Source: Hybos culiciformis
Lineage: Eukaryota; Arthropoda; Insecta; Diptera; Hybotidae
DNA: 64,000 nt
Reading direction: 5' to 3'
Assembly: GCA_964007475.1 (NCBI GenBank)
Contig: OZ023273.1
Coordinates: 1,736,001 to 1,800,000 of the forward strand
Part shown: positions 12,501-25,595 of the stretch, piece by piece
Numbering within the stretch: position 1 is the first letter of the stretch
Layout: the number at the start of each line of letters is the position of its first letter
Position numbers and translations under genes: made by a program
The notes under the pieces: model-generated
What the model saw: only the letters and a program-made list of their open reading frames with translations
Database searches by the model: none
Told to the model about the DNA's origin: nothing

Positions 12501-15434
12501 ATACCGTAGAATAGACAAATTAAACATTAATATAATAAAAATATCTGTGAAAATTTATCTTTCTCTGAATATTATTTTGTATATATTAAAATATAAATAT
12601 ATATCTACACAAAAATTGCATTTTGAAAAATTATTTATACATATATACCAGACCAGATTTTTTCAGACTTTTCTACTAGATATATATACATCATACTAAT
12701 CTCGTTATAATTATACAAAAAATTGTTTACTAAAGGTATTTCATTGAATTTTTTAGATTAAAAACAATTTTTTTTTTCCAAATAATTCTTTTTTATTTAT
12801 CGGTTCAATTGTACATTTAGTATATATACATTAAAAACATAAAGATTTGTACCTTAAACTCAAAAGTTGGACCAAGTAGAATATATATAATTTTTTCTTG
12901 TATAATTATCAATCATACAGAATTACACTTGACAGCATTTATATACATCATGTCAAGTCAGCGAACTTAAGTAAAAAAAATTTCTTAAATAAAGCAGGTT
13001 ATTCGCACTTTACGTGGTTTATAGCTCGGAACCGAAATGGAATTTTGAAAACTAAAATTGCTCCTTGAGATGTTATGGTGCACAAATTTAACAAAAAAAT
13101 GTATGAAAATTTTGTAACGATTTCAGTAGTGTTCTTTTCAGAACACCAAAATAACAAGAATTTTGAATAATAAGAATTCAAAAAAATGATACAGTAGTAC
13201 CTATATAGTATATCTATTTAATGGTATGCTTATATATAAAGGCAAAAATCGCGTCAAACCCAATTAATTTCGAATAGAAATTTTTTCCTATTTATAATAT
13301 TTTATTTCTTTTTTCGAATCGCTCTATAAAATAATTATAAAATATGACGTGTGAATAATTTAAATCTGATGTTACATTTAGCCAAAATAGAATTAATTTT
13401 CTCTAAAACATAATTTTCTTTTGAAAATGTAAACAAAAATTTAAAATTGTGTAAAAATATAATTTTGGAATATTTTTTACTATGTACTTTAGAAACTTAT
13501 GTGCAAACAAATACAAAATATCCGCACACGTACATACAACATAATGTGTATATACAAATCATATATATGTAAATATATATAAATTTTATAAAAACTTCGT
13601 AAATTGACTAATTAATAATAATAATAATATTATGTTAGAATTAATTCAATGATTGTTTATTGATATTGCCAAATCAAAATATTTATTTTTGAAAACATTT
13701 TTTATAATTCCCATTTCCATTTTAGGCGGAATCCTTTAGTTTTTATGTATTATTCATTGAATAGTGAGATTATTAGCTGGTTTTTTTCAGTTTTGGAGCA
13801 AGCTATATTATTTGTTTGGATTGCCTTGTTATTCTGTTCACTAATTGATTTGGAATTAAATTTAGATAGGATTTTGTTTAGTACAATATTGTTTCAAAAT
13901 TCTAGATTATTTTTAAAATTTAAATTACGAGAGCTAATTAAAATAATTTCGATGGATAATAATTATTGGTTTTCCCGTCTTATTATAGTACAATAATGTT
14001 CAAATTATTATAAATTTAAATAAAATGAATATATAAATAACCGGAAAATGACTTACTTAGTGTAATAAAAATCATAAAAATAGCGATGATTTTAACGATA
14101 ATTATACGTATTATATTTTCTTGTGAATGTACAGTATATCAAAAGAAATAATTAACTTACGTCTTTCGTCAGCATTGATATCTTCTATTGAACTGGCTGA
14201 GCTTAATGTTCCAGGTGTGATCGCTATTCCGGATGAATTAGCACTTAAGATATTTCCAGAAGATGAACTAAAAACACTATCAGCAGAACTTTCATTAAAT
14301 TGAATTGATTGAGGAACTTTTAAATATTTGGCTACTTCATTATTAACTGGCTGTAAGCCAAGACCAGAATCGGGACTTTTTCCTTCAATTTCAGTCATAA
14401 CATTCGCTCGTTCCCATTTAAATGCAGCCTTAACTTTTGTCCATTTTGATACTTTGGATTTTCTTTCACTAAAAGCACTTTGACGTCTTGGCATATTAAG
14501 ATTACTATCTTTAATGGAAAGCATGGATATTTCGTCTCCGATTACAGACTTACTTCGCTCCTTTTGACGACTAAAAACCGTTAAGAATCAATATAATTTC
14601 AACGATAATAGTTTTTTATTAATATTTAAAGAATCATAAATTTATGCAAATATAAATAGAAACAAAATGTATTATCAATTTAATTTTATAACCAGAATAT
14701 TTCATCAATAGTTAATAGAATATTACGACAGTACCTTTTTGAATAACTTCTTTTGTCTGAAGCACTATTTCCAGCTGCTAAAATGGCATTATATTCTAAA
14801 TTGAATTCAGTATCAGATAATTCTTCATCATTAAGATAATTGTTAATGTCCTTAATAAACATATAAAATTAGTTTCAATCAATTTGATGTGATTTTATGA
14901 CATACAAACCTTTTCCTGTAATTTCTTTAGTTCACACAAAGTTTTAATATCTCTTAGACGTTTTCTCATTTGATAATTTTGTTCCTGATATGTTAATATT
15001 TGATCCAATAGATTGTGCAATCGATTCAATTGATCGAATGCTCGATAACTAGATAAAGCTGCATTAACTGAATTTCGACTATGTTCTATCAATGGTAAGA
15101 TAAAGCTTTCACATTCATCTTTTAATTTTTCGAAGTCTAATTTTGAACGAAGCTCAACTTCGCTGTTGCTCATAATATTGATTCCGATTTCTTGTTGAAG
15201 CTGATATTTCACATTTTCGGTTCTCATTTGTTGTAAATCAGAAGCTAGCGATTCATTTAATTTTTTTAAAAATTCCTTTTCTCGGTTTTCATGATCCATT
15301 AATTTAGCAATAGCTTCAGAAAGTTGTTCTTCTAATAATGGTCTAGTTGGATCAGGTGGTGGTGGAGGTAGATCCAATAAATCTTCTTTAAAAGATTTAG
15401 ACGATCTTTTCTCTGAATTTTTTCCTCTATTCAT
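6567..15434 (-). CDS. Large serine-rich, charged protein of unknown function (15 exons, about 1,814 aa)
   Basis: Exons in order: 15434-14910, 14850-14735, 14570-14161, 12287-12175, 12097-11684, 11466-11310, 11250-11047, 10851-10751, 10678-10338, 10277-10051, 9996-9672, 9605-9326, 9266-9146, 8916-7823, 7583-6567. All phases agree and the sum is 1,815 codons. The N-terminus has a PPPPP stretch (DLPPPPPDPTRP) and then a predicted coiled coil (residues about 30-175). Later parts hold many phospho-site-like SP and RRxS motifs, basic-aromatic motifs (VSKWTKVKAAFKWE at 14465-14406; KTPWKKVKN near 12085), repeated coiled-coil segments, and a motif KLYEWEKARGIGPE near 10165-10115. There is no signal peptide, membrane segment or enzyme motif. 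It looks like a cytoplasmic scaffold or cytoskeletal protein, which is inference. A 2.6 kb internal part is repeated at 1-2607. I do not recognise the family. Confidence 0.82.
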
Positions 15435-18400
15435 TGCAATTTAAATTCAAATTTTACATTTCATTTATAACTGAAATTAAATCAGTTTTTTTATTTAATT
15501 TTTTGATTCTGGTTGCATTATTATTAGTATAGTAAAGTTTTGTATATATTATTACTTTGAGCTTATTAAATTATGATTTATTGAATTATCTGCAGGTTCA
15601 TTTATCTGCAGGTACATTTATATAATTATTTACATTAATTAACGCCAGAAGAAAAGTCCACAAAACATAAAATAAATAAAACAAACTAATTTTAAGCGAT
15701 TTGATAATATTTTATTTATTTTCTTATTTTTATTAAATCACTAGTTTGATTTTTAATTTAATTCAAAACTAACTGTTAGCTGTTGAAGTCCTGAATTTTT
15801 TTTCTGCCAGGATCAGATTTTTTTTTTGTTTCATGGTCATTTGTAGCAAAAGGATTCGAAACAATTATTCCTTCAATTCCAATTTAACCCTACAACTAAC
15901 TACTAACTAACTGTAGGTTGTTGAGGTCCAGAATTTTTTTTTTCTTATGGTTCGGACTTTTTTTTTTTCTTCGTGTGTATTAATAGCAACAGGATTTGAA
16001 ACCATTAATACTTCAATTCTATTTAACCCTAACACGAACTGCAATTCTATTTGAATTGAAAGAAAGAGGATTTTAAACTTTTTTTTGCACATCGGTTTCT
16101 AACATAATATAAAATTAAAAATGAAAATCAAAAATCTATAAATTGTATAATTTTAAGATTATATTACCCCGTATAACTTGCAACTGATTTTTAAATGGAA
16201 TTAAATTCAAAAATTTTTGAAAAATATTTATTAATTATAATAATACAAAATTCTGGATATTTCCTCACTTATTTTTTTTTTATTATTTCTTTTAAAGCTT
16301 TCAATTTTAAACATATGCTATTTTTTAAACAAAAATTGAGAGAATTTATACTTAAGTATAATTATATTATGTTTTAAAATTCATACATATCTTAATTATA
16401 TGTACCTATACACCTATAGAGAAATATTTATATTCTTTCTCATGCACATAAAAAAAAAAATCGTTTTGTTTTTCTTTTTAAAAAAAAACACAATTTTCCA
16501 ATAATAAAACAAAAAAGAAGAAAAAAAATACTTAAAATAAAATTAATTTTAGCGAATTACTTTTATTGTGCTTTCAATTTTGTATATAATGTTTATTTAA
16601 AATAGAAACTTACACATTTTTTTTTTTTTTTGTTTTATTATTTTATTCGGAAAAAAATAATTCAATCAATTGTTGATTGAGACTCAGTACAAAAAACAAT
16701 ATAAAATTAAAAAATAATATAAATTTAAAAATAGATTTTTTTTATATATATAAAATATAATATATAATTTTTCGATTTTATTGACTTTTATTTTAGTTAT
16801 CTTTATATAGAAAATATTAAGTTCTTAACTTAAAAAAAAAAAAAAAAACGAAAATATTTAATTTATTAGAATCAATTACAATTACCCTGTAATTTATGAA
16901 ACCTAAGTTTGAAATTAATTTTCATATTATTTTCGAATAATATGAAAAAAAAAGATGTATAAGGACCGGTTTAAAGGTATTACATTGATAGCACTATTCA
17001 CTGTATTCGATAATGAATTAATAAAATATAATTATTTACAATAATATGCATACTTTATTATATACATATTTTGTACATAACTTAAAGATTTATACAAAAT
17101 TTAATTTAACAACAAAAATAATAAAATTATCAAAAAATTAAAAAAAAAAAAAAAACTGTTGAATGAACCACAAATTATAATCATCAATTTTACAATTTCT
17201 AACCTTCGAAAATAATAATATCGAAAATAAAAAATAATACTACTTAGTATTCGCAATTTTTAATTTTTGTTTAATGTTTTTATATTTTTAAAATTATGGT
17301 TTGAAATTTTGTTTGTTTATATGTCGAAATTATGCAATTAATTTTTGGTATAAAAAAAAAAATTTTTTTTTTTTTTTCTATATTTAGAAGAAAATTAAAT
17401 TAAAATATAACACAAATTTACTTTCATTTTTTTTTTTTTTGTCCGAAAATTTTTTAAAATATTATATGTAGAAGCGCACTGAACCAATTTTCTGTAAAAA
17501 CTGAGAAAACTTTTGAAAATCTTACAATTTTCTTCCTTTGTGTACAGAGAAAATATTCTAAAAATAAGAAAATATTTCATTTTCAAAAATTTCAGTTCAA
17601 TTCTCTTAAAAATTGTTTTTTTTTTTTTTAATTATATTTTTATTTTTCTAAATTTAAATGTAATTAAAATTGAAAGAAAATCTAACAATTGTTGCTATTA
17701 GAAGCTTTGAAACAAAAAAAAATTGAATAAAATTTTAAGGTTCTTAATAGCGCAGTTAGAGTTACTATGATATTATAAATAATGATCTGATCTTTAATTC
17801 AAATTTAGTTCAAACAAAATTATCTTTATTTTTTATACTTAGCACTTAGATATAATCTATTAAATATATACAAGAAATGTTAATTAACCTTTGAATAAAT
17901 TGAGTAAAAATTCAATTAATATAAATTTCGCAAACAATTTAAGACCATATTGTGTTTTGTATTAAAATAGAATATCTTAAATAGAAATTATAATGAAAAT
18001 TATTCACATGTTCACACTCTCAGTTTTAAAAATAAAGTTATTTTGTTCAATGGTTATCAAATTTGTTGTCTGTTGATGAAAAGGATCATGTTATTTTTTT
18101 TCGTATATTTTTTCAGAAGTAAAGAACAAAAAATCTTATAAGGAAAGAAAAATACCAAATTTAAATCTGCAGACTAGAAAGATTAAAAAATTTTACGCCA
18201 TCACCATATAGTACAAAATTAACATTGAATGAGATAATTACCTATCTTGGAATTTTGAATTCATTGAGTTCGTATCAGTTATTAAAAAAGTTTTAAATAA
18301 TAAGTAATTTCTATTTATTTCATTAAATATATTTTGAAGCAAAAAGTAATTATAATAAAAGTAAAATCTTAATTGCATACAATTTACTTAATATGAAGAA

Positions 18401-18497
18401 TTTTTCTTATTTAAAATAACATGAAGCATTCTTAAGAACAGTGTTGTATTAATATTAAAATATTTTAAAATGTTTACGGATCAATAAAAAATAATAA
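15435..18497. other. Non-coding interval between the unnamed large gene and ARID4; contains a diverged 138-bp tandem repeat
   Basis: Very AT-rich, with no supported gene. It should hold the 5' leader/promoter of the large gene and the 3' untranslated region of ARID4. Two diverged tandem copies (15772-15895 and 15910-16033, period 138 bp) share 'actgt(t/a)', 'gttgttgaggtcc/gctgttgaagtcc' and 'ttaaccctaacac/ttaaccctacaac' landmarks. The rest is poly-A/poly-T runs. Confidence 0.6.
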
Positions 18498-21400
18498 TTA
18501 TTGTAGAGTTTGCATTTGCATTTTTTGTTGCTGCTTTTTCTCACGTTCACGTCTTCTTAATTTTTTCCTTCGTCTATCAATTGATGCAAGCTCAGCTTTA
18601 ATCATATTATAAGTTTTTCGTAAATCAGATATTTTTTTACGTAAAATTGTAATACGTTGATTTGAGTTCAAAGCTGGATCTAAAATAAAAAAAAAATGTT
18701 TTTAAAAAAAAATATACCTACGTTTAATTGTATCTTTAAATTTTTTTTTTGGATTTTGTTGAAATAAAGAAATATTTCAAAGAATTAAAGTTTAAAAAAT
18801 AAATATTACCCAGTTGCACCAAGAAGTTATATTGACAAGGTCGTAGAGACCTTTGCACATGTTGTAATCGCTGAGAAGTATTTGCATCAGAATTTTCGTC
18901 ACTATCGGAAGCTGCTAAAAAAAAATTCATTAATATTAGAAAAGCAAAATGACTTTCATAAAAATAACTTTCAAATATTTACTGCATTATAATAAGACTT
19001 ACCATTTGCTTTTTTCGGACCACGACGTCTTTTAACATTCAATTCAGTTTCAGAATGTTTTCGAGTTCTACGCCTTTTTTTCTGCGAGCCACCGTCTTGC
19101 AAAAGTTGAAATTGTTTTTTAGTTATATCTTCACTACTATCATCTTGAGATTGTGAATCGTGGGGAGAACTACTCGGCGGAGTTTGATGTATATGTCCCA
19201 AAACCTTGCCAGTGTTAGTGCTAATTTTATGAGATACACCTGTAACGGTAGTCATCTGAGTTGAACAACTTGTTTCAATATCCATTGGAATATGTTTTAT
19301 ATTAGAATCAATTGGATGAACATTCATTTTTGCTTCAATGATAGGTTGAGGACTTCCAGGTATAGTTTCCTCGCATAAAAGCAAATTAATGGAGTCATTA
19401 TGACTGTGATCTTGTGGTATTAATGGGGCCAAATTTAACTGGGTCTGAATGGAAGGTTGTGGTTGTTGCAGATGTTGATCTTCTTTTTTAATGGTAGTTA
19501 TCGTTAAATCTGAGGATCCAATAATTTCGCTCAGCTTATCGGTATCATTTTTAAATGGAATATGATCCAAAATTGGCTTAATTCCAACTTCACTTAGAAT
19601 AGAAATAGACGGATTATGATGATATAATTGTGATGGCAAATTCATTAACGATGTTGATTGAAGATTTTTAATCTGACCAACTGCCAAAATTGAAGGTTGA
19701 TAAAAATATTGTTGATGATGTTTTTGTTGAATAAATTTATTGTTAAATTGAGGGCCTAATTCATAACGAAAATTCAAATCAAGAAATTTTAAATTATTAA
19801 GTAAGCTATTTTTATACCAAAATGATGGGTATTATAAATGAAAAAAAACAAAGCAAATTAAAATAAAGGATTATTGAAAAAACTTAAAATTTTGGCAAAT
19901 TACTACAATAATGTATAATACTTTTCTCACAAGAAATTGTATTTTAAAATTTAAAGTTAAACTTTATTTTACCACAAAAAAAACCAAAAAAATTGAATAA
20001 CAAAAGATAATATGAAGACAATTAATTGTTGCAAAAATCATCCAAGAATACCAACCTGAACTTGATAAATTTGGGAAAATCAATTCCTTGTTCACTTCTG
20101 ATGGTTTTTCGTCAATTTTTGCCAATGCTTTATTTGGAGATTTTTTCAGAGGAGAAAATTCGGGAGCACTTAATGTGTCATCTGGACCACTTTCATCATC
20201 TTGAATAACTAAACGTCTCTCAGAATCTGTACTATCTGAATTATCATCATAATGATCAACGTGTGATGTCTTTAAAATTGCACTTTCTAGTTTGTGAATA
20301 GTTTCGGTGAGGTCGTTATTTTTCGGTGCTATCGATTCAAGAATATCTAATTTGTGTTCGGGACTATTCAATATAGGTTTCTTCAGTGCATTATCGAAGT
20401 CTTTTTTAAGCAAAATCGAAGGTAATTCAATTTTTGGTGGCTCGTGGCTTGTTCCAGGAATTGAAAAAAGTGGTGAACTTCTAAGAATTGACGGTTCCAT
20501 TACTTTCATTTTAATTTCTTCTTTTGGCATTGTTTTAATTTCTTTTATTTTATTTTCTTGTTCTTCTTTCTTTTGATTTAATGCCTTCAAAACTTTATCA
20601 GCAATAGAAGATGGTTTTTCCACTTTAGGCGGGTCCAGGTCAAAATCACAAGAATCAGGTAACAATATTTTTTTTACCGTTTCAAATTCAGATCTCTTTT
20701 TTGATTCGTCATCATCACTGCTGCTACTTCTGATGTCTTGTTTTAGTTCGAAAACGTTTTCTGCAGGTTGTTTTGATTCTAAAAATGGATTTGAAAGAGG
20801 AATTTTTCGGGGTAATTGAATTATTGGAACCGATGTTGATGTAGACTGAAGCATAGAGTTTGCAATTTTCGGTAATGATAATGTCAATGGAGGCGACGAA
20901 ATTGTATTTGGTATGACATCAGTTAAAGCTTTGATAGTCTCTTGAACAGTAGTAGCTAATTCTTCATTCAACGCATTAATATTTAGATTAAAACTAGGAG
21001 ATTTCCGTAATGCATCAAACGTTGTCTCTGGTGACTTCAAATTCGACATTTTTGGTGATTGGTATGATGTTGTTGGTTGCGTTATTACTGTTGTTGAAGG
21101 TTGAAGGTTTGGTGTCGCAGAATGCATGCGAGCTTCTTTTATAATCTGTACCGTTTGTGAAGGTAAAGGCTGATGTGAAGATAATTGAGGTATTCCACGT
21201 TTTTCATCCAATTTCATTTGCTTACTCTGTTTTGAGGTCATACATTCTTGATCCTTAATGGGTGATTTTCTTATTCTCTTAACGGAAGTTGGTGGTACTT
21301 GAGCAGCTTTCATGTCCGCTAGCATTTCATATGATTTCTGTAGTGGTTGTTTCTTTTTTTTCGTAGCACTATCAATTGTTTCAGTTTGTTTTTGCCTGGA

Positions 21401-24400
21401 CTCGAATTCAAATGGTTCGGGCTCTTTAAATTCATAAACATCTGGGGATGCTGAAGCATTTTCTGATTTCGCAATAATTTTGGAAATTGATTCCTTTGAG
21501 TGGAAACTTTTTGATTTTTCCGCACTTATAATTGGTGGTGGCGGTGGTGAGCTCAATTTTGGAGGAGTTTTATTCACAGACTCTACAGCAATTTCTGGAC
21601 TAGTGGATGTTATTTCTTTTTTTACAACAGCTTTTTCACTAGTTTTACCAATAGTTGATTTATGCTTCTCCTAAAAACAAACAGTTAGTTATTAATGTAA
21701 ATATGTTTAAATATTTAAATTTGTGTAGAACTTTATATTTTTAAAAGAAAGAAATTTCAAAATGATTTACTTGCCTTCTCAGTTTGTAATATTTGTTTTT
21801 TGGCCGCTGTTGCAGATGCGATTTCTGATAATTGTTGTGCCGCTGCTTTTCGATCAGCTGAATTTTGTCTGGAAAGTTGAGCTTTAGACACTACAGGCTT
21901 TTCTTCCTTCATGGCGGCATTTTTCGCACTTGAGGTCGGAGTATTTTTAAAAGCCGTTTTTTCTATTAAAAATGGTTTTCCAGAAGTAGAAGCTTTCATG
22001 GTTTCTTGACGTTTTTCAGCCAAACTGTCCTTAATTATTTTTTCAATATTTGAAGAGCTCAGTGGTGACAATTTTTCTATAGTAACTGTTGGTTTTTTCA
22101 ATTCTTTATTTGCAGCTGCGATAGCTAGTTTCTCAGCTTTTAATTTTTGCTGCAATTTTTCAGTCATATTTTCTAATTGAGTAGTCTTATCTGAAGATTG
22201 AGAATCGTCATCGGCAAATGAATCAGTTTCTGATGAAAAATCAGATGATTTAACTTCGACCTTAGTATTAATCGCAGCCGGAGTTGGTGAAGTTTTGAGT
22301 TCTATTTTAATTGCTTCGTCTTTAGGAGAAAAATCAAAACGCTTTTCGGATTTCCTGTCATTATCACTTGGTTCTGGTGAAGGTGATTTTAATTCTTTGA
22401 AGCCTTTTAGTTCTGAACGAATTTGATTAAGATCATAATCTCTTCCTTTTCCATTTTCATCGTCTTCAGTTTCAGATTCATTATTTGATTTAGATTGTGT
22501 TTTGATGGGAGTTTGTTGTTTACTTGATTTTTTAGAAATTGGAGCATCAGAATCAGAATCAGAATCTGTTTGCATAGAAATGTCCGAAACATTATTAGAA
22601 ATACGTCTAGCTGCTGATGGCGGGATTCTGGGTGTAGTTCTTCTTTGAACAGGCGCGGCTGCTGGAGATTTTGTTCGACTTGAATTAGATGCCACAGATG
22701 ATGGTGTTGTTGATCTAGGTGGCTGCGAATCGCTACGTCCCCGAGTTCGCTTATTTGATGAAATCATTGCTGCTGTTGCACTTGTTGAAGTTATCACTTT
22801 GATGGATGATTCTTGCTTAGAAGAGGAATCAGTTTTATCAGTTTTGGATTGTGGATTATTAACTTTTGATTTCTTGGAATGGCTAAAATTAGTCAGATTA
22901 TAAGCTATTCTCTCTTTTGGTATCCATTCATCGTAACGATTATTCCATCCAGTATAATGTACTAAATACAATTCTGTGCCATGCTGATTAGAAATCTCAA
23001 TAACTTTTGCTTCGTACGTGACTTTTTTTTCATGATAGTATACTTTTAATCTATCACCAACTTCAACTGGGAAATCTGCAGATGCCCGAGCTTGAGAATA
23101 AGTAGAAGTGCTTTCTACAGATTGAGGTGCAGTTATTTTTTCCAATGGTTTTTCACTAGTTATATCTCCAGGATCTTTTTTTTTTCGACCACGCTTTTCT
23201 TCACTTTTAGGAGTTTTTGGAACAATAGATTTTTCTTTTTTAGATATAATAGTTGAAGCGGCTACACTTTTAGAATCTTTAACATCTTTAATATCCTTTA
23301 TATCTTTTATATCTTTTGTATCTTTTGCATCTTTTGTATCTTTTATATCTTTTGTATCCTTGATATCCTTGATATCCTTGATATCTTTTATATCCTTGAT
23401 ATCTTTTGTATCCTTGATATCTTTTGTATCTTTAATATCTTTATCTTTTCCAGAAGCGACTTTCTCTTTTCCAATTTTTTGTTCAGTAGGTATTGGCTCT
23501 TCTTTAATTTTTTCTTCAAATTTCTCTACTAAATTTTTAACTTTGCTCCCACTAACAGTTGCAATTTTCCGATTAGTTGGTTTTTTTTCTACTGTTTTAA
23601 TTGCAGTTTCACTAGACTCACTATTCGTTCCATCATCTTGGAGTGTTGCGGATATTGGGGGAGGAGGAGGAATTTTAGGCTCTTTTACTTCTAATTTTGG
23701 TGAGGCCACACTAGATGCCCGAACTAAGCTTCTTCCTTTACTTCGATTAGCATTTCGTGGCGTCATTAACATTGAACAACCTAATTTCCTGTGAAATTCC
23801 TCATATGGCTGAAGAAATTTTTTATAAGCTTGTTTAACAAGATTCACCACAGAAACTGTAATAGGTGTAAAGCCTAATCGAACCGCTATCGATTTCCACG
23901 AATTTTGACTGGTTACTTTATTATATCCCCCTGATTTCTGAACAGTTCGAAATAAGCGATATAAATCAACATCACGATTTTGGATAGATGGCACTTTATT
24001 CAACGGTGTGCCACGATCATCCATATATTTGTAGAGCTGTGCTACAAAATGATCCTTTTCTTCTCGAGGCTCATCATCAGAACTTATGGAATCTACATCG
24101 TTTTCATATTCACTTGAACTATTTAGACCAAATAAAGCGTCTCTATCCCAATGAGCAGGCAACACTTCACTATCTAAATATTCAAGGGCCGCTTGAACTG
24201 CAGGTCCATCTTGCCGCGCAGCCAGTTCTCTTGTGAATTCCATGGCTTCTTTTTTTGGAACAGTGTAATATCGTCCATCTTTAAAAGATCGAACTAAATA
24301 TTCATCTTTAACTCGTATTTTAACTGTTACTTGAGCGGTTGGGGATACTACTAGCCCCGGAAACCATTTCTCCTTGTCTTTTTTTTTAGTTTCATTTGCC

Positions 24401-25234
24401 TCAACACAAACCACTTTTCCAATATGTTCTTCTTTTTCATTTGGCTGTTTTCCTTTTGATTTAATCGGTTCTTCGTCTTCATCAGAACTGTCATCATGTA
24501 AATGTCGAGATCTTCGTCCGCGACGTCCACCAATTACAGGATTACTGAAATGTTCTGGGTGTGTCAGTGGCAATTGGTCTAACGTTTCACTTTCGTTAAA
24601 ATGACGACCTGATTTTAAGCATAACGCAGTTCTTCTTAAAGTCGTAATGTCACCATCATCGAATACGACCGTATATTGGGACCCATCTTGAATTTTTGTT
24701 ATAACTGCCTCAACTGGTTCCTTTCTGTCAGGATGTTTAATTTCGACTGTTGCTCCAACTCTTAAAACTCCTGACTTAATAGAATCATCTGGAACTAATC
24801 CAGAGCCAAGTCCTGGCTGCTTGTACTGAACTTTAACTTTAATATTACGTACAACTTTCTTAACTTTAGCCTCACAAAATGCTCCTTTATATTTTGCACT
24901 CACTTCTGTACCAACTGGCAATGACGGTGGGTCATCTGCTTGCTGAAAAAATTGTTTTTTTTTTTTTTAACTATTATTGATTTATTGAATAATTTATAAA
25001 AATTGTTTTTTTTATTAAAATTTTATTTTAAAATGATAAATTAGGCAAAACAAATAATTGGGGTACACCTTTATTCAACATTTCACTAGCATTTTGGATT
25101 TGGAATTGAGAAAAAAATAAAAAATGTAAAAAAAAAATTAGATAGATACCTACAACTAAGTACGAGTAGACGATACGACTTACCTGCATTTTTTCGAGGA
25201 AGTATCTTTCAAAATTCGCTAAAGAGAACGCCAC
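18498..25234 (-). CDS. ARID4: ARID4 (hat-trick-like) AT-rich interaction domain chromatin protein
   Basis: Six coding exons: 25234-25184, 24942-21775, 21670-20056, 19755-19003, 18914-18810, 18679-18498, totalling 1,957 residues. The domain order is that of ARID4A/B (RBBP1). An N-terminal tudor/RBB1NT region includes GTEVSAKYKGAFCEAKVKK, VVFDDGD and LRRTALCLKSGRHF. An ARID follows at about residues 315-380 (AQLYKYMDDRGTPLNKVP; SWKSIAVRLGF). A chromo-barrel lies at about 635-695 (HYTGWNNRYDEWIPKERI). The conserved C-terminal coiled coil ends ASIDRRRKKLRRREREK. Family knowledge: a DNA/chromatin-binding subunit of Sin3-HDAC-type corepressor complexes in the nucleus. Two starts are possible. MAFSLANFERYFLEKMQ is used here, but the internal ATG at 25189, just before CAG, would match the vertebrate N-terminus better. 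Intron 2 has a GC donor. A KD(I/T) repeat lies between the ARID and the chromo-barrel. Confidence 0.95.
21671..21774 (-). other. ARID4: GC-AG intron of ARID4
   Basis: The exon ends GAG AAG and the intron starts GCAAGT, so the site AG|GCAAGT is the perfect context known for GC donors. The acceptor is TTTTTAG. Joining here keeps phase 0. The GT four bases downstream would give a stop codon within a few codons at each of the nearby acceptors. Confidence 0.8.
23271..23449 (-). repeat. ARID4: Coding minisatellite: (KDI/KDT/KDV/KDA)n in ARID4
   Basis: About 19 tandem 9-base units encode Lys-Asp-Ile/Thr, with single Val and Ala variants, at about residues 515-573. The frame is kept throughout. It gives a strictly alternating +/- charged, probably helical or disordered linker between the ARID and the chromo-barrel. 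It probably grew by replication slippage. Confidence 0.95.
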
Positions 25235-25595
25235 TTTATTGATTAAAACAAATTCTCCGTTGATGAAAAATTAACATTTGTTTAATTTTTTTTTATTATT
25301 AAAATATAGAAATTTTAATAATTTTCCCAATTTTCTTCTTTTTTTTATCAAATCAAATCAACATCAACATTAGTTTGTTGAATACGATTATATGAATTTT
25401 CTTTAATTGGCAACACTTCAAAAATAAATGAAATGACGTCACCATGAGATTTATTTTATAAACAAATAGCTTAGGTTACATGGACTGCCGAAGAAGAATT
25501 CTTTGTTTAAAAATATTTAAAATGCTTTGGTCCCAGCCGAATGGGGTAAATTAAAAGAAATATATGAATTTTCTGGAAATTTGTATGGAAAACTT
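25235..25595. other. 5' flank of ARID4
   Basis: AT-rich leader and proximal promoter of ARID4 on the minus strand. No clear TATA box. It is bounded on the right by the palindrome array. Confidence 0.4.

Noticed and set aside
13745..13996. Open frame of 83 codons on the plus strand
   Set aside because: It lies in an intron of the large gene, is very hydrophobic through TTT/ATT runs expected of AT-rich DNA, and has no codon bias or upstream context.
16195..17701. Several hydrophobic short open frames
   Set aside because: All lie in homopolymer-rich AT sequence with Phe/Ile/Leu/Lys only, as expected by chance. No splice partners were found.
23360..23794. Open frame on the plus strand opposite ARID4
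   Set aside because: It is the antisense shadow of the KD(I/T) repeat and neighbouring ARID4 coding sequence.
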